Assembly: GCF_001858325.1 (NCBI RefSeq)
Contig: NZ_MBPP01000023.1
Span: 124,001 to 188,000 of the forward strand
Origin: Marinobacter sp. AC-23
Lineage (GTDB): Bacteria; Pseudomonadota; Gammaproteobacteria; Pseudomonadales; Oleiphilaceae
DNA length: 64,000 nucleotides
Reading direction: 5' to 3'
Of the stretch, positions 43,001-52,278 are shown one piece after another. Under the pieces are notes generated by a model that ran no database searches, was not told the origin of the DNA, and was given only the letters and a program-made list of their open reading frames with translations. Within the stretch, counting starts at the first letter, position 1, and the number at the start of each line of letters is the position of its first letter. The translations under genes were made by a program, and so were the position numbers.

Positions 43001-45568
43001 TCATGCCATCGGGCTGGCAATCGGAAGTTTAAGTGTAAAAGATGAACCTTCCCCGGGGCTGGAGACCACATAAATCTCCCCCCGGTGTTTCTCTACCACT
43101 GTTTTTACAAATGAAAGCCCCAGCCCGGCACCGTGAATACCCGCCAGCTCGCTGCGCTTTTGCCGGCGGTAACGGTCAAACAAATGGGGCAGTTCTTCTG
43201 GGTCTATGCCAGTACCGTCGTCTGCAATCGTCAAGCATGCCTGATGCCCGGCACGAAACACCTGAATACTCACAGCAGAGCCCGCTGGGCTGTACTGCAC
43301 AGCGTTGGTTAGCAGGTTGATGACTGCTCGCTCAAGTAGTTCTGCATTACCCCGTAACCAGAGGTCCTCCGTACCTTGCAGCTGCAGGGAGATGCGCTTC
43401 TCCACTGCTTGCTCACTCACGCTGTCGCGAGCATTTTCTACAATGGCCAGGAATTCGCATTCATAAAAACGGGTTTCTGTTAGCTGCTCGGCGCGCGCCA
43501 ATTGAACGAACTCTTCTGCCAGGTGGTAGCTTCGCCTTGCCAGTCGCCCCAGTTGTTCTAGCTGGCTTTGGCCGATATGCGTGGGGTCACGCTTCAACTG
43601 CTCAATAAGTGCCAGTTGTGACACCAGAGGCGAGCGTACATCGTGGGAAATAAAGTCTATGGCCTCCCGGTGTTGGCGCTGCTGCTCTCTCAGTTCGGAT
43701 ATATCAGAAATGTTGGCAATAATGCCGTATTGCGCACTGTCTGGAAGGGCAAAGGGCGCGAAGTGAATGAGGAAGTCTTTATTCCGTATTTTCAGATCTA
43801 CCGTTCGGCTTTGCAGAAGGGTGAGCGTTTCAGACACAGTTTCATGCCAAGGTGGCGTTTCCCGTGGATCGTGGCCTTGCAAAAGGCGCGTCAGAGGCAG
43901 CCCGCCTAAACTGGGCATGGGCTCCCCAAACCACTCCTCAATATGGCCGTTAGCAAAGCGGATGATGCCTAGTTCATCGGTCACTATGATGCCATCAGGC
44001 ATACGCTCGAAGCTGCGGCGGATAAACTCTTGAATATGGTTGAGGCTCTCGGTGGCTACTTTAACGCGCTCAATACGCGCCGAAATAGTATCGCTGGGCC
44101 TGATCTTTTTTGTAATAGGGCTCGTGTTGGAAAGCGTCAGTCGGCGTAGATAGCGTTGAATGGCCTCTCTGCTAAGGCCGTTGGGCAGGGTAAAGCCCAG
44201 TGTGTAGCAAGCGCCGCCGCGGTATAGCTGAACCCAGCTCTGGTTTCCTTTATGCAGCCAGACCCCGGGCTCCAGGTTGTCTGGAACCTCGGCGAGGCTC
44301 AGGTTTTGGGTGGAGAGAATGTCACCACCTTCGGCCAGCAACCAGCCTTCTGGTTGAAACAGTGCCTGAAAATGTTCTAAAAGCTGTATGGGTGCGCGCT
44401 TTGCTGGCTCGGGCAAGGCCACTCTTGGGCTACGAACCAGCTCATCCAGTTGTCGGTTGAGGAACTGGCTGGTCATGGTCAGGCGTAAGCCGCTGGCTAT
44501 GGGGAAGGCGAGCAAGGGGATAATCAGCGCGTGGGCGACAGGAAGCCATACCCGGAATCCGGCCAGCAGAGCTGTGTATAAACCGATAATGCAAGCGCCG
44601 GCCGCAATACATGTAATCAGAGTGCGGGCATGGCGTATTCGCGGTAATAGTACAGCCAGTGACAGAAGGGTGATAGCCGCCAGGGCTATGCTGGCCCATG
44701 CAGGGGCCGGGGTGATAAGAAGCCCTTGTCGGTTTGCTGAAAAAATATTTGCGTGGAACTCTACTCCGCTCATGGGTTGGCTTAGCCCAGAGAACGCTGT
44801 TGGCAGAACGTCCCCCAGCCCGGCTGCCGTGGCTCCTACAAAAACGGTCTTGCCACTGAATGCATCCGGGGCCGGAGACGCACTAAGCACATCGTTGTAG
44901 GAATAGGTGGGAAAGGTGCCCGCGCCGCCAGCAAGCGGAACAATTCGGTAATCGTTGCGCACGTTCACAAACGAAGGTAACCCTTTTGTATCGGGTTTCC
45001 TGGGGCCCACGCCAGAGGCCGCAAGCGCAAGACTGGGCCAAAGTTGGCGCCCCATGCCATTGAACAGGTAAAGCCCTCTGGCGATACCGTCATGGTCCAG
45101 CTCCACGTGGGCGTGGCCAAGGCCTGTGGCTGCATTGATCAGTTTACTTGAAGGCAGCTGTTCGCTGAGCAGTACGCGGGAACTGGAGGGTGACAGGTGC
45201 AGTGGCAGAATAACCTTGCCATGGGCCTGCATGGCGAGTTTAAGCAGGGTGTCGTCTGTAGAAGGTTCCGTGAACAGTACGTCAAATACGATGGTTCCTG
45301 CGCCCGCCTGTTGCAGTTTTTTGATAAGAGCTGCATGGGTTTTTCTTGGCCAAGGCCAGCGGCCTTGCTGGGCGAGACTGAGATCGTCTATGGCAACGAT
45401 GGCTACATTGGGAGAGGCTGCAGCGGGGCTGGCAAGCATGGCCGAGTCCAGAAGCCAGTAATCAATACGCTGTGGGATATTCGACATTTCGGCGAGCAGA
45501 AATACGAGCAGGAGCGCCAGGCCGAGTGTCCACGGAGTCGTTTTTATTGGCAACCAGTCCCGGTTCAT
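43001..45568 (-). CDS. CHASE2-domain sensor histidine kinase
   Basis: An 855-residue membrane kinase: one N-terminal segment, a periplasmic CHASE2 domain (VAIVAIDDLSLAQQGRWPWP...GTIVFDVLF, VGATAAGLGD), three further membrane segments near residues 280-365, a PAS domain (ERMPDGIIVTDELG), HisKA with FISHDVRSPLVSQL and HATPase with NAVQYSP and GAGLGLSFVK. It is the third gene of a minus-strand unit with the OmpR-type regulator and the FecR/LysM protein. The ligand of CHASE2 is unknown. Confidence 0.9.
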   Translation of the reverse strand: MNRDWLPIKTTPWTLGLALLLVFLLAEMSNIPQRIDYWLLDSAMLASPAAASPNVAIVAIDDLSLAQQGRWPWPRKTHAALIKKLQQAGAGTIVFDVLFTEPSTDDTLLKLAMQAHGKVILPLHLSPSSSRVLLSEQLPSSKLINAATGLGHAHVELDHDGIARGLYLFNGMGRQLWPSLALAASGVGPRKPDTKGLPSFVNVRNDYRIVPLAGGAGTFPTYSYNDVLSASPAPDAFSGKTVFVGATAAGLGDVLPTAFSGLSQPMSGVEFHANIFSANRQGLLITPAPAWASIALAAITLLSLAVLLPRIRHARTLITCIAAGACIIGLYTALLAGFRVWLPVAHALIIPLLAFPIASGLRLTMTSQFLNRQLDELVRSPRVALPEPAKRAPIQLLEHFQALFQPEGWLLAEGGDILSTQNLSLAEVPDNLEPGVWLHKGNQSWVQLYRGGACYTLGFTLPNGLSREAIQRYLRRLTLSNTSPITKKIRPSDTISARIERVKVATESLNHIQEFIRRSFERMPDGIIVTDELGIIRFANGHIEEWFGEPMPSLGGLPLTRLLQGHDPRETPPWHETVSETLTLLQSRTVDLKIRNKDFLIHFAPFALPDSAQYGIIANISDISELREQQRQHREAIDFISHDVRSPLVSQLALIEQLKRDPTHIGQSQLEQLGRLARRSYHLAEEFVQLARAEQLTETRFYECEFLAIVENARDSVSEQAVEKRISLQLQGTEDLWLRGNAELLERAVINLLTNAVQYSPAGSAVSIQVFRAGHQACLTIADDGTGIDPEELPHLFDRYRRQKRSELAGIHGAGLGLSFVKTVVEKHRGEIYVVSSPGEGSSFTLKLPIASPMA

Positions 45569-45599
45569 GAGCCCTGCTGTTCGTGTCGATTATTCGATA

Positions 45600-47234
45600 T
45601 TATTCCAGGTACAGTTCCCTCCCTGGTCCCCAGCGGCTTTGTAGTGGGCCGTCAGAAAGTGCTTTCAGGCGCACAAAATACCGCCTTCCGGGAATAAGAC
45701 GCAAGGCCGCTGTTGTATCTGGCAGCGTAGCCTCCTTAATAACGCGGTTAAAACTCGGCTCTTCTGCCAGTTGTAATCGGTAATTAACGGCTGTATCGAC
45801 CTTCTGCCAGAACACGCGAACCTGACTTTCTACGTAGTTAATGCTGATAATGCGCACCGGCGGAAGTGTACCGTTTACGACCAGTTTGCGCGGCTGCGTT
45901 GTAGCTACTGAATTTCCACCGGCTTCTGTTACCACGCGCCAGTAATACTGGCCGGGCCCCAGCGGGCGAGATGGCAGTGCGGTTGTGCCTGGTGCCCATT
46001 CGCTGGTCGCGACTAAGTTTTGGAAGGTATCGTCTTCCGCAATCTCAACCCGAGCCACTTCGTTTTTACCTTTGAGAGCCCAGCTGAATTCTGGCATGTC
46101 GTCATTTACACTGCCGCCATCGTCGGGCGCTAGCAGGTGTGCTGAGCGAGCCTGTAAATCAACTTCTATGGGAAGTATGCCGGGCATTCCTGCCATGCCA
46201 TGTTGGCCAAGAACCGCCAGGTGAACCTCGTACTGGCCGTTATCCAGGCGGCCGATATCGAAGCGATTCCCCCTTATTTCCCGGCTCTCGACCCAGCGCC
46301 CGCTTTGGGTTTCAAAAACATCCAAACGGTAGTTCGTTGCTGAACTTTGCTTCCACGTCAGTTCCGCGGGAAGCTGAGTGAGCACCTTTGGGAGCGGATT
46401 TATTTCTGGTGCCGGGGGCATCTTGCGAATATTCAGCTTGCCTCTGTTGCCATTATTATTTGCAACAGTTGCGCTGTAGCCAGCAGGAATTCGATGGGTT
46501 TGGTTTGGCGCCCCGAAATCGACTACGCCTTCGGTTACCTGCAAATGTGTGCCTTGTGGCCCAGTTTTTAGTGAGAACGCGGTACCGCGAACGGCGGCGA
46601 CGGCAGAGGGGGTTTCAATTTCAAAGCGGGCACCGCCTTCGATTACTGGTTTAACGCGGGTATGGACTTCTCCGCGGTTCAGTCTCAGCCGTGTGTCTAC
46701 CATGCCGGACTTGCCGTACTGGGTCAGGCGATTGAAGATTAACCGGGAATCCGGGGATAGGCGAACTTCCGAGCCATCGGCCAGGGTAACGGTTGCCGCA
46801 CCCATTGCGGTGAGCACTTCGTCGCCCACTCGTATCAGAGTGTTTTCCGTTAAGGGCTTTTTCGTGCCATCCATGCCGGAAATTAGCTGCACGCTACCGG
46901 AAACCGATGTGACACGCGCGGGATTGGGTTGTCTCTTCAGCCACGATAGAGGGATGCGAACGCGATCTCCCTCGCCAAGCATAGCGGCGTTTTCGATAGC
47001 GTTATATTGAAGCAACCGGTCGGCACTATGGCTTTTAACCAGAAGATCACTGGCAACCTCGGTAAAGCTTTCGCCAGGTTTTAGGGTGTAAATCCATTCA
47101 GGAACGGCGTTGCCGGCGGTGCTTGATGCGGCGGTCGCCGAGCCACGGGTAATAGAAAGCTCGGCACACGCGGGCGTGCCCAGCACCAAAAGAGCCAGTG
47201 CCAGGAAGCTTTCGCGAGAAACGGTATCGGGCAT
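45600..47234 (-). CDS. FecR/LysM-domain periplasmic protein
   Basis: A 544-residue exported protein: signal peptide (FLALALLVLGTPACA), a LysM-like segment (YTLKPGESFTEVASDLL), a FecR domain (TLADGSEVRLSPDSRLIF ... SAVAAVRGTAFS) and a C-terminal run of fibronectin-like beta modules with repeated WKQ/FSWALKG and YYWRV patterns. LysM suggests peptidoglycan contact. It lies between the response regulator and the CHASE2 kinase with gaps of 9 and 31 bases, so it probably feeds a signal to the kinase. Confidence 0.85.
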   Translation of the reverse strand: MPDTVSRESFLALALLVLGTPACAELSITRGSATAASSTAGNAVPEWIYTLKPGESFTEVASDLLVKSHSADRLLQYNAIENAAMLGEGDRVRIPLSWLKRQPNPARVTSVSGSVQLISGMDGTKKPLTENTLIRVGDEVLTAMGAATVTLADGSEVRLSPDSRLIFNRLTQYGKSGMVDTRLRLNRGEVHTRVKPVIEGGARFEIETPSAVAAVRGTAFSLKTGPQGTHLQVTEGVVDFGAPNQTHRIPAGYSATVANNNGNRGKLNIRKMPPAPEINPLPKVLTQLPAELTWKQSSATNYRLDVFETQSGRWVESREIRGNRFDIGRLDNGQYEVHLAVLGQHGMAGMPGILPIEVDLQARSAHLLAPDDGGSVNDDMPEFSWALKGKNEVARVEIAEDDTFQNLVATSEWAPGTTALPSRPLGPGQYYWRVVTEAGGNSVATTQPRKLVVNGTLPPVRIISINYVESQVRVFWQKVDTAVNYRLQLAEEPSFNRVIKEATLPDTTAALRLIPGRRYFVRLKALSDGPLQSRWGPGRELYLE

Positions 47235-47243
47235 TCAGTCATT

Positions 47244-47972
47244 TTAAGTCTGTACTTCCCGATCTGCTGCCTGGGCCTCATTTATGTTGGTGTTCATAGC
47301 CTCCAGGCGATACCCGCGCTGGTAGATTGTCTTGATGCGGAAGCCGTTTTCTGGGTTAAGGCCCAGCCGGCGCCGCAAACGACTCATGTGAGTGTCGACA
47401 GTCCGGGTATTTATATCCCTTGCCATTCCCCACACTCGTTCCAGGAGTACTTCCCGCGTGAGAAGGCGGCCCTGATTCTGAAACAGGAACAGGGTTAGAT
47501 CGAAGTCTTTGTCGGTCAACGCAAGCCCTTCGCCGTGCAGGGAGATTGTTCGGTGCTGCGTATTGATCTCAAAAGGGCCGTGTTTGAGAACTTCTTTTTC
47601 ACTGTCTGGATTGGCACGGCGTGCCAAGGCGTTGATACGGGCCGCCAGCTCTGCCGCGCGCGCGGGTTTTGCGAGAAAGTCGTCTGCGCCTGCGTCCAGT
47701 GCCTGCACGATGTCGGCCTCACTGTCGCGCTGAGTGAGAAACACCACAGGAATCGGCCAGTTGATCTGTGCCCTTACGCTCTTCAGCACATCAATCCCTG
47801 TCATGTCAGGAATCTGCCAATCCAGAATCATCAGATCGTAACTGCGGTGTAGCGCCGCGCTGAGAAAGCTTTGACCTGTAGGAAAGCTGTCGCATTGGTG
47901 TCCGCGCTCAGACAAAATGGACTGAATGTGCTGCGCCTGTTCTTGTTGGTCTTCAAGCAGAGCGATGCGCAT
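47244..47972 (-). CDS. OmpR-family response regulator
   Basis: A 242-residue regulator with a receiver domain (acidic E6-D8 region in LLEDQQEQ, phospho-Asp in LMILDWQIPD, Lys in LAKPARAAEL) and a winged-helix DNA-binding domain (LTDKDFDLTLFLFQN, VDTHMSRLRRRLGL). It is the first gene of a three-gene unit with the FecR/LysM protein and CHASE2 kinase, and is the obvious partner of that kinase. Confidence 0.92.
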   Translation of the reverse strand: MRIALLEDQQEQAQHIQSILSERGHQCDSFPTGQSFLSAALHRSYDLMILDWQIPDMTGIDVLKSVRAQINWPIPVVFLTQRDSEADIVQALDAGADDFLAKPARAAELAARINALARRANPDSEKEVLKHGPFEINTQHRTISLHGEGLALTDKDFDLTLFLFQNQGRLLTREVLLERVWGMARDINTRTVDTHMSRLRRRLGLNPENGFRIKTIYQRGYRLEAMNTNINEAQAADREVQT

Positions 47973-48088
47973 TGCGCCTCTCCTGGGGTAGATGATGTCT
48001 CATTGCGATTCTGTGTCGCGGGTAGCGATACAGGAAATCCTGCCGTATCAGTCAATTATCACAAATTGCTGCAATGTGTTCAGTGTCG

Positions 48089-50251
48089 TTATGTAGATTT
48101 GCGTAAACGAGTTGCAGGCTTGCCATCGTCGTCATCTAGTGTTTGTCGGCAGGCAGGAAAATTACTGCAGCCCCAGAACCAACCTTTTGTCCCTTTTCTG
48201 CGCACCATGGGTGAAAAACAGTGGGGACAGGGGATGGGCTTTTGTTCGGTACCATCCTCCGGTGTCGCGTCCTCAATGGGGCGTGTGCCACGGCAATCGG
48301 GGTAGCGAGTACAGGCGAAAAAATGGCCGAACTTGCCGTCTCTCTCTGTCATTGGTGAGCGGCATTTAGGGCAGTTGGGCGCCGTGCTTTGTTGCCTGGA
48401 AGCCGCAGCGCCAACAGAGCCCCCTACGAACTGACGAATTTCTTCTTTTAGCGCCTCCAGAAATTTACGGGGGTCGTCCTCGCCCCTGCGAATGCCGTCC
48501 AGAGTGGCCTCCCAAACGGCGGTTCGATCTGGCTTGCTGACAGACTCCGGTAAGGCGTTGATAAGCACCTTGCCCTTGTCTGTGGCTCGGATATGCCGGC
48601 TATCCCGGCATAGGTAATCCCGTTTGAACAACGTGTCTATAATGTTCGCGCGGGTTGCCTCTGTGCCCAAGCCGTCTGTCTCGCGCAGGGTTTTGCGTAA
48701 CTCCGGGTCCGTCACAAAGCGCGCGATGTTAGTCATTGCGGATAGCAGTGTGGCGTCGGTAAAGTGCTGGGGCGGCTGTGTTTTGCGCTCGCTTACAGCG
48801 CTGTCTTCGCAGAATACAGGTTCGCCCTTGTCCAGGCGTGGCAGTGGGGATTTCTCAGTTTCTTTATTGCTGTCCCGAAGTTTCAGCTCCAGTGATTTCC
48901 AGCCTGGTGTCAGTACTGCGGTTTCTGTGGCGCGAAAACGATGTTCCGATATCCGCACGGTAAGACGGCCTTCGCGGTGTATGGCATCCGCCGAAAATTG
49001 CATCAGGTAATAGCGGCTGATCAGGCCGTAAATTCGTTGTTCTGCCTCACTGAGTTTGCCGTTGGCGACCGCGCGGCTGGTTGGAATAATGGCGTGGTGC
49101 GCATCAACCTTTTTGTCGTTCCAGGCCGCTGTTTTGCGGCGAAAATCAGCTTTGCTACAGGCATCTGCCAAATCTGGGGCTACCCGGGCAATCGCACCGG
49201 TAACCTGCTCCCTCTGGGCATAGTGCCCTTCGGGCAAATACCGTGAATCCGAGCGAGGGTAGGTGATGAGCTGGTGGCGCTCGTAAAGATTTTGCGCGAT
49301 ATCCAGTACGTCTTTTGCGCCCATACGAAATAGGCGGCCAGCCTCTATCTGCAAGGCGGACAGCGAAAACGGCAAAGGCGGTGCTTCGGGCCGATCTCTA
49401 AAGCGGGAATCTACTACAGTGCCGGGCCGGCTATGAACGCTGGCCGCAATGTGTTCGGCCGTTGCGCGATCAAGCAGGCGGTTTTCTTCATCCAGGTGGT
49501 CCTGAAACTGTTCGTCTGGGAGCCACTTGGCTTTGAAAACCTGTTGGTCGGCCTCTTCTTCCTGTGCTTTGAAGCGTGCTTCTATGCGGAAATAGGGCTT
49601 GGGGTCGAAGTGTTCAATGGTGTTATCCCGTTCCACCACAAGGCCTAGAACCGGCGTTTGTACACGGCCAACGGAGTAAACCCCCTGTTGCCCTTGCTGT
49701 TGGTAATTCAGCGTGTAAAAACGGGTGAGGTTGATGCCATAGAGCCAGTCGGCCCGCTGCCGTGCAAGCGCGGAGTGGGAAAGCCTGCGGAACTCCAGGT
49801 TGTCTCTGGGCTGCTGTATGGCTTTGGCAACGGCGGCGGGCGTCAGATCGTTTATCAGTATGCGTTTTACCGGCGCCTGAGTGCCAAAATATCGTATGAC
49901 CTCATCAACCAGCAGCTGGCCTTCTCTATCTGGGTCGCCAGCGTGGACAATGGTGTCTGCTTGCCGGATCAGCGATTCCAGCGCGTTGAGCTGTTGCCGT
50001 ACGCTGTCTTTGGGGGTGACCTGCCATGTGTCTGGGAACATGGGGAGGTCGTGCTTACGCCAGGTTTTCCAGGCGGGGTTGTAGCTGGCCGGCTCGGCCG
50101 GCTCTAGCAGGTGGCCTATGCACCAGCTTACCGTGGCGGCTTCACTGCCTTTGCCACAGCGGATCCAACCTTGGCCTTTTTGATAGGGGCCTGGGAGGGC
50201 GGCAGCAATTGCTCTGCCAAGGCTGGGTTTTTCTGCGATATACAGGAGCAT
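48089..50251 (-). CDS. topB: DNA topoisomerase III
   Basis: A 720-residue type IA topoisomerase that decatenates DNA. Toprim core: LYIAEKPSLGRA and HAGDPDREGQ; catalytic Tyr in ITYPRSDSRYLP; two C-terminal zinc ribbons (CPKCRSPM...CTRYPDC and CPHCFSPM...CSNFPAC), as in long TopB forms. The start is set at MLLYIAEKPS; an upstream extension to 50320 is rejected because TopB begins here in homologues. It is divergent from the BolA gene. Confidence 0.94.
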   Translation of the reverse strand: MLLYIAEKPSLGRAIAAALPGPYQKGQGWIRCGKGSEAATVSWCIGHLLEPAEPASYNPAWKTWRKHDLPMFPDTWQVTPKDSVRQQLNALESLIRQADTIVHAGDPDREGQLLVDEVIRYFGTQAPVKRILINDLTPAAVAKAIQQPRDNLEFRRLSHSALARQRADWLYGINLTRFYTLNYQQQGQQGVYSVGRVQTPVLGLVVERDNTIEHFDPKPYFRIEARFKAQEEEADQQVFKAKWLPDEQFQDHLDEENRLLDRATAEHIAASVHSRPGTVVDSRFRDRPEAPPLPFSLSALQIEAGRLFRMGAKDVLDIAQNLYERHQLITYPRSDSRYLPEGHYAQREQVTGAIARVAPDLADACSKADFRRKTAAWNDKKVDAHHAIIPTSRAVANGKLSEAEQRIYGLISRYYLMQFSADAIHREGRLTVRISEHRFRATETAVLTPGWKSLELKLRDSNKETEKSPLPRLDKGEPVFCEDSAVSERKTQPPQHFTDATLLSAMTNIARFVTDPELRKTLRETDGLGTEATRANIIDTLFKRDYLCRDSRHIRATDKGKVLINALPESVSKPDRTAVWEATLDGIRRGEDDPRKFLEALKEEIRQFVGGSVGAAASRQQSTAPNCPKCRSPMTERDGKFGHFFACTRYPDCRGTRPIEDATPEDGTEQKPIPCPHCFSPMVRRKGTKGWFWGCSNFPACRQTLDDDDGKPATRLRKST

Positions 50252-50390
50252 GGTTTTTGGGGTGGTTTTATCTGGGATGAAGTGGATTGGGAATGTGGCT
50301 GTTTGGTCGTTGGGTGTCAAGGTTCGGGAGGCTGCATCTTCTGTAGTAGACTGTAGCTTTAGAGCTAGTGGGTGTGGGAGTTAAAAGGCT

Positions 50391-50762
50391 ATGAAAATCC
50401 AGAATACAATCGAAGCCAAGCTGAGCGAGGCGTTTGACGCCAGCATTCTTCAGGTAGAAAACGAAAGCCATAAGCACAGTGTGCCGCCAAACTCAGAGAC
50501 GCATTTTAAGGTGACCATGGTATCGCCAGCGTTTGCAGGGCAGATGAAGGTTAAGCGGCACCAGGGAATCTATAAATTGCTTGCAGAAGAATTGGAGATG
50601 GCCGGGGGCGTGCATGCACTGGCGTTACATCTATACTCTCCTGAAGAGTGGGAGGCTTCTGGGCAAGTTGCGCCCACGTCGCCAAATTGTATGGGTGGCT
50701 CCAAGGCAGATACACAACAGGCGGCCTCAGGCGTCCAAAATCAGAGCGGAGGGCATTCATGA
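50391..50762 (+). CDS. BolA-family protein
   Basis: A 123-residue protein with the BolA fold and the conserved NESHKH and HFKVTMVSPAF motifs, including the FVE/RxH-like region that binds the glutaredoxin-linked iron-sulphur cluster. BolA proteins help in Fe-S trafficking and stress morphology. It has a long, poorly conserved tail after about residue 88. The stop overlaps the start of the YciO-like gene. Confidence 0.9.
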   Translation: MKIQNTIEAKLSEAFDASILQVENESHKHSVPPNSETHFKVTMVSPAFAGQMKVKRHQGIYKLLAEELEMAGGVHALALHLYSPEEWEASGQVAPTSPNCMGGSKADTQQAASGVQNQSGGHS

Positions 50763-51382
50763 GCCAGTTTTTTCAGATTCACCCAGAAAACCCGCAAAAG
50801 CGGCTGATCAAACAAGCCGTTGAGATTCTTCGCAGTGGCGGTGTGATTGTATATCCCACCGATTCGGGATATGCCCTTGGTTGCCATTTGGGTGAGAAGC
50901 CCGCTGCAGACAAAATCAAGCGAGTTCGTAAGCTGGATGATAAGCACAACTTTACATTGGTGTGCCGGGATCTCTCTGATATTGGGGTTTATGCCAAGGT
51001 GGATAACACTCAGTACCGACTGCTAAAAACCTTCACGCCTGGGCCCTATACGTTCATTCTGGATGCGACGAGCGAAGTGCCAAGGCGTTTGCTGCACCCT
51101 AAACGACGTACGATTGGCGTGCGGGTTCCTGATAACGCGATTGTTCAGGCGCTTTTGGGTGAGCTTGGCGAGCCTATTATGAGCAGTACGCTGATTTTAC
51201 CAGGCGAGTCCGACCCCATGACGGATCCATACGATATACGCGATACCCTGGAACATGAGCTGGATCTGATCATTGATGGTGGTTTTTGCGGAATGGAACC
51301 GACTACGGTCGTGAACTTCACCGGCGATGTGCCAGCCGTTACCCGGGTTGGCAAGGGTGACCCTACGCCTTTTGAGGTCTAG
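50759..51382 (+). CDS. YciO/Sua5-family protein
   Basis: A 207-residue YrdC-fold protein; family features are GGVIVYPTDSGYALGCHLG, KRVRKLDDKHNFTL and TRVGKGDP. Members include the threonylcarbamoyl-AMP synthase used in tRNA t6A formation; YciO is a related protein with weaker activity. The KxR and SxN site residues look present. The ATG at 50759 overlaps the BolA stop by four bases, so the two are translated together. Confidence 0.9.
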   Translation: MSQFFQIHPENPQKRLIKQAVEILRSGGVIVYPTDSGYALGCHLGEKPAADKIKRVRKLDDKHNFTLVCRDLSDIGVYAKVDNTQYRLLKTFTPGPYTFILDATSEVPRRLLHPKRRTIGVRVPDNAIVQALLGELGEPIMSSTLILPGESDPMTDPYDIRDTLEHELDLIIDGGFCGMEPTTVVNFTGDVPAVTRVGKGDPTPFEV

Positions 51383-51385
51383 TGC

Positions 51386-52051
51386 TTAGGCCCGGGTGTT
51401 GAGGTTAAACGCGTAGGCGCCTCGGTTTGTTGTCGCTCCAAATGGGTCGGCGGGGGCAGAGCGGCGCAGGGTGTCGTATCGGTGTACGAGATCCTGCAGC
51501 CCGTTAAACTGTTGGTTTTCACTGATGAGTGTGTCCAGCAGTGAGTTGTTAACGCCATAGGCCTGATTGAGTTTCAGGGCGTTATCCATGAAATGCAGTG
51601 TCGGTTCGTTGACGCTTAACCGGCTGAAGGCATCCGCAAAGTTTTTATTCAGGTTTAAATCATTTTCTATGCGAGTGCGGGTTTCTTCTACCAGCGTTCC
51701 GCCTACTTCAATCTTGCCGCTCTCGTTTTTATTAACGCTTACGGCTGTGGCCGAGTTCAGGTTGTATTCGGCAAGTTTGTGCCGCAGCGTCTCCCGTATA
51801 AAGGCAAGATCTTGCCCTACGGTCTGCTTGTAATCTGCAAGCGGTAATTTTTGCGATTTCAGCCGGCCCGCATCATCCACAGAGTTACCTGAGGGTGTGA
51901 AGCGGTCGTCGCCAGGGCCCGCGGGTTGCACGGTCTCTGCACTGCCAGCACTTTTTGCTGTTGGTTCTCCCGCGCCGTTTGCAGCTGGGCGATTCTCCAG
52001 GGATTGCTGGAAGCGGGTGCTTGCTTGAATAAGAGATGTCAGCAGTGACAT
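51386..52051 (-). CDS. Hypothetical protein, 221 residues
   Basis: An unrecognised protein. It begins MSLLTSLIQASTRFQQSLEN with no signal peptide, has a disordered Gly/Ala/Thr-rich section to about residue 60, and then a mainly helical core (LADYKQTVGQDLAFIRETLRHK, FADAFSRLSVNEPTLHFMDN). The helical build and lack of membrane segments could suit a flagellar, secretion or cytoskeletal partner, but nothing in sequence settles it. It is convergent with the YciO-like gene. Codon use fits the neighbours, so it is probably real. Confidence 0.7.
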   Translation of the reverse strand: MSLLTSLIQASTRFQQSLENRPAANGAGEPTAKSAGSAETVQPAGPGDDRFTPSGNSVDDAGRLKSQKLPLADYKQTVGQDLAFIRETLRHKLAEYNLNSATAVSVNKNESGKIEVGGTLVEETRTRIENDLNLNKNFADAFSRLSVNEPTLHFMDNALKLNQAYGVNNSLLDTLISENQQFNGLQDLVHRYDTLRRSAPADPFGATTNRGAYAFNLNTRA

Positions 52052-52186
52052 GGCTTATATTCCTCCACCAGCACGCATACACGCGCCGGAAAATGATCGT
52101 CTGTTATCTACAGTAAGCATATTCCGGGCCAAGCAACGAACGTACGTGATTCTGACCTGAATCAGTAAAAATTTGACGCGTATCTA

Positions 52187-52213
52187 TAAAGTTACCCGCC
52201 ACTGTGCCGTCAA
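52187..52213 (+). promoter_or_regulatory. Sigma-28 (FliA)-type promoter for chemoreceptor
   Basis: TAAAGTTA, an 11-base spacer and GCCGTCAA lie 66 bases upstream of the chemoreceptor start. They closely match the FliA consensus of TAAAGTTT, 11 bases, GCCGATAA. This ties the chemoreceptor to the flagellar regulon. Confidence 0.6.
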
Positions 52214-52278
52214 TAACACTAAGCGTTTGAAAATGCCGGGTTAAGCCTGGTGCTCCTTGCTCATTTAATCAGGTTGTT

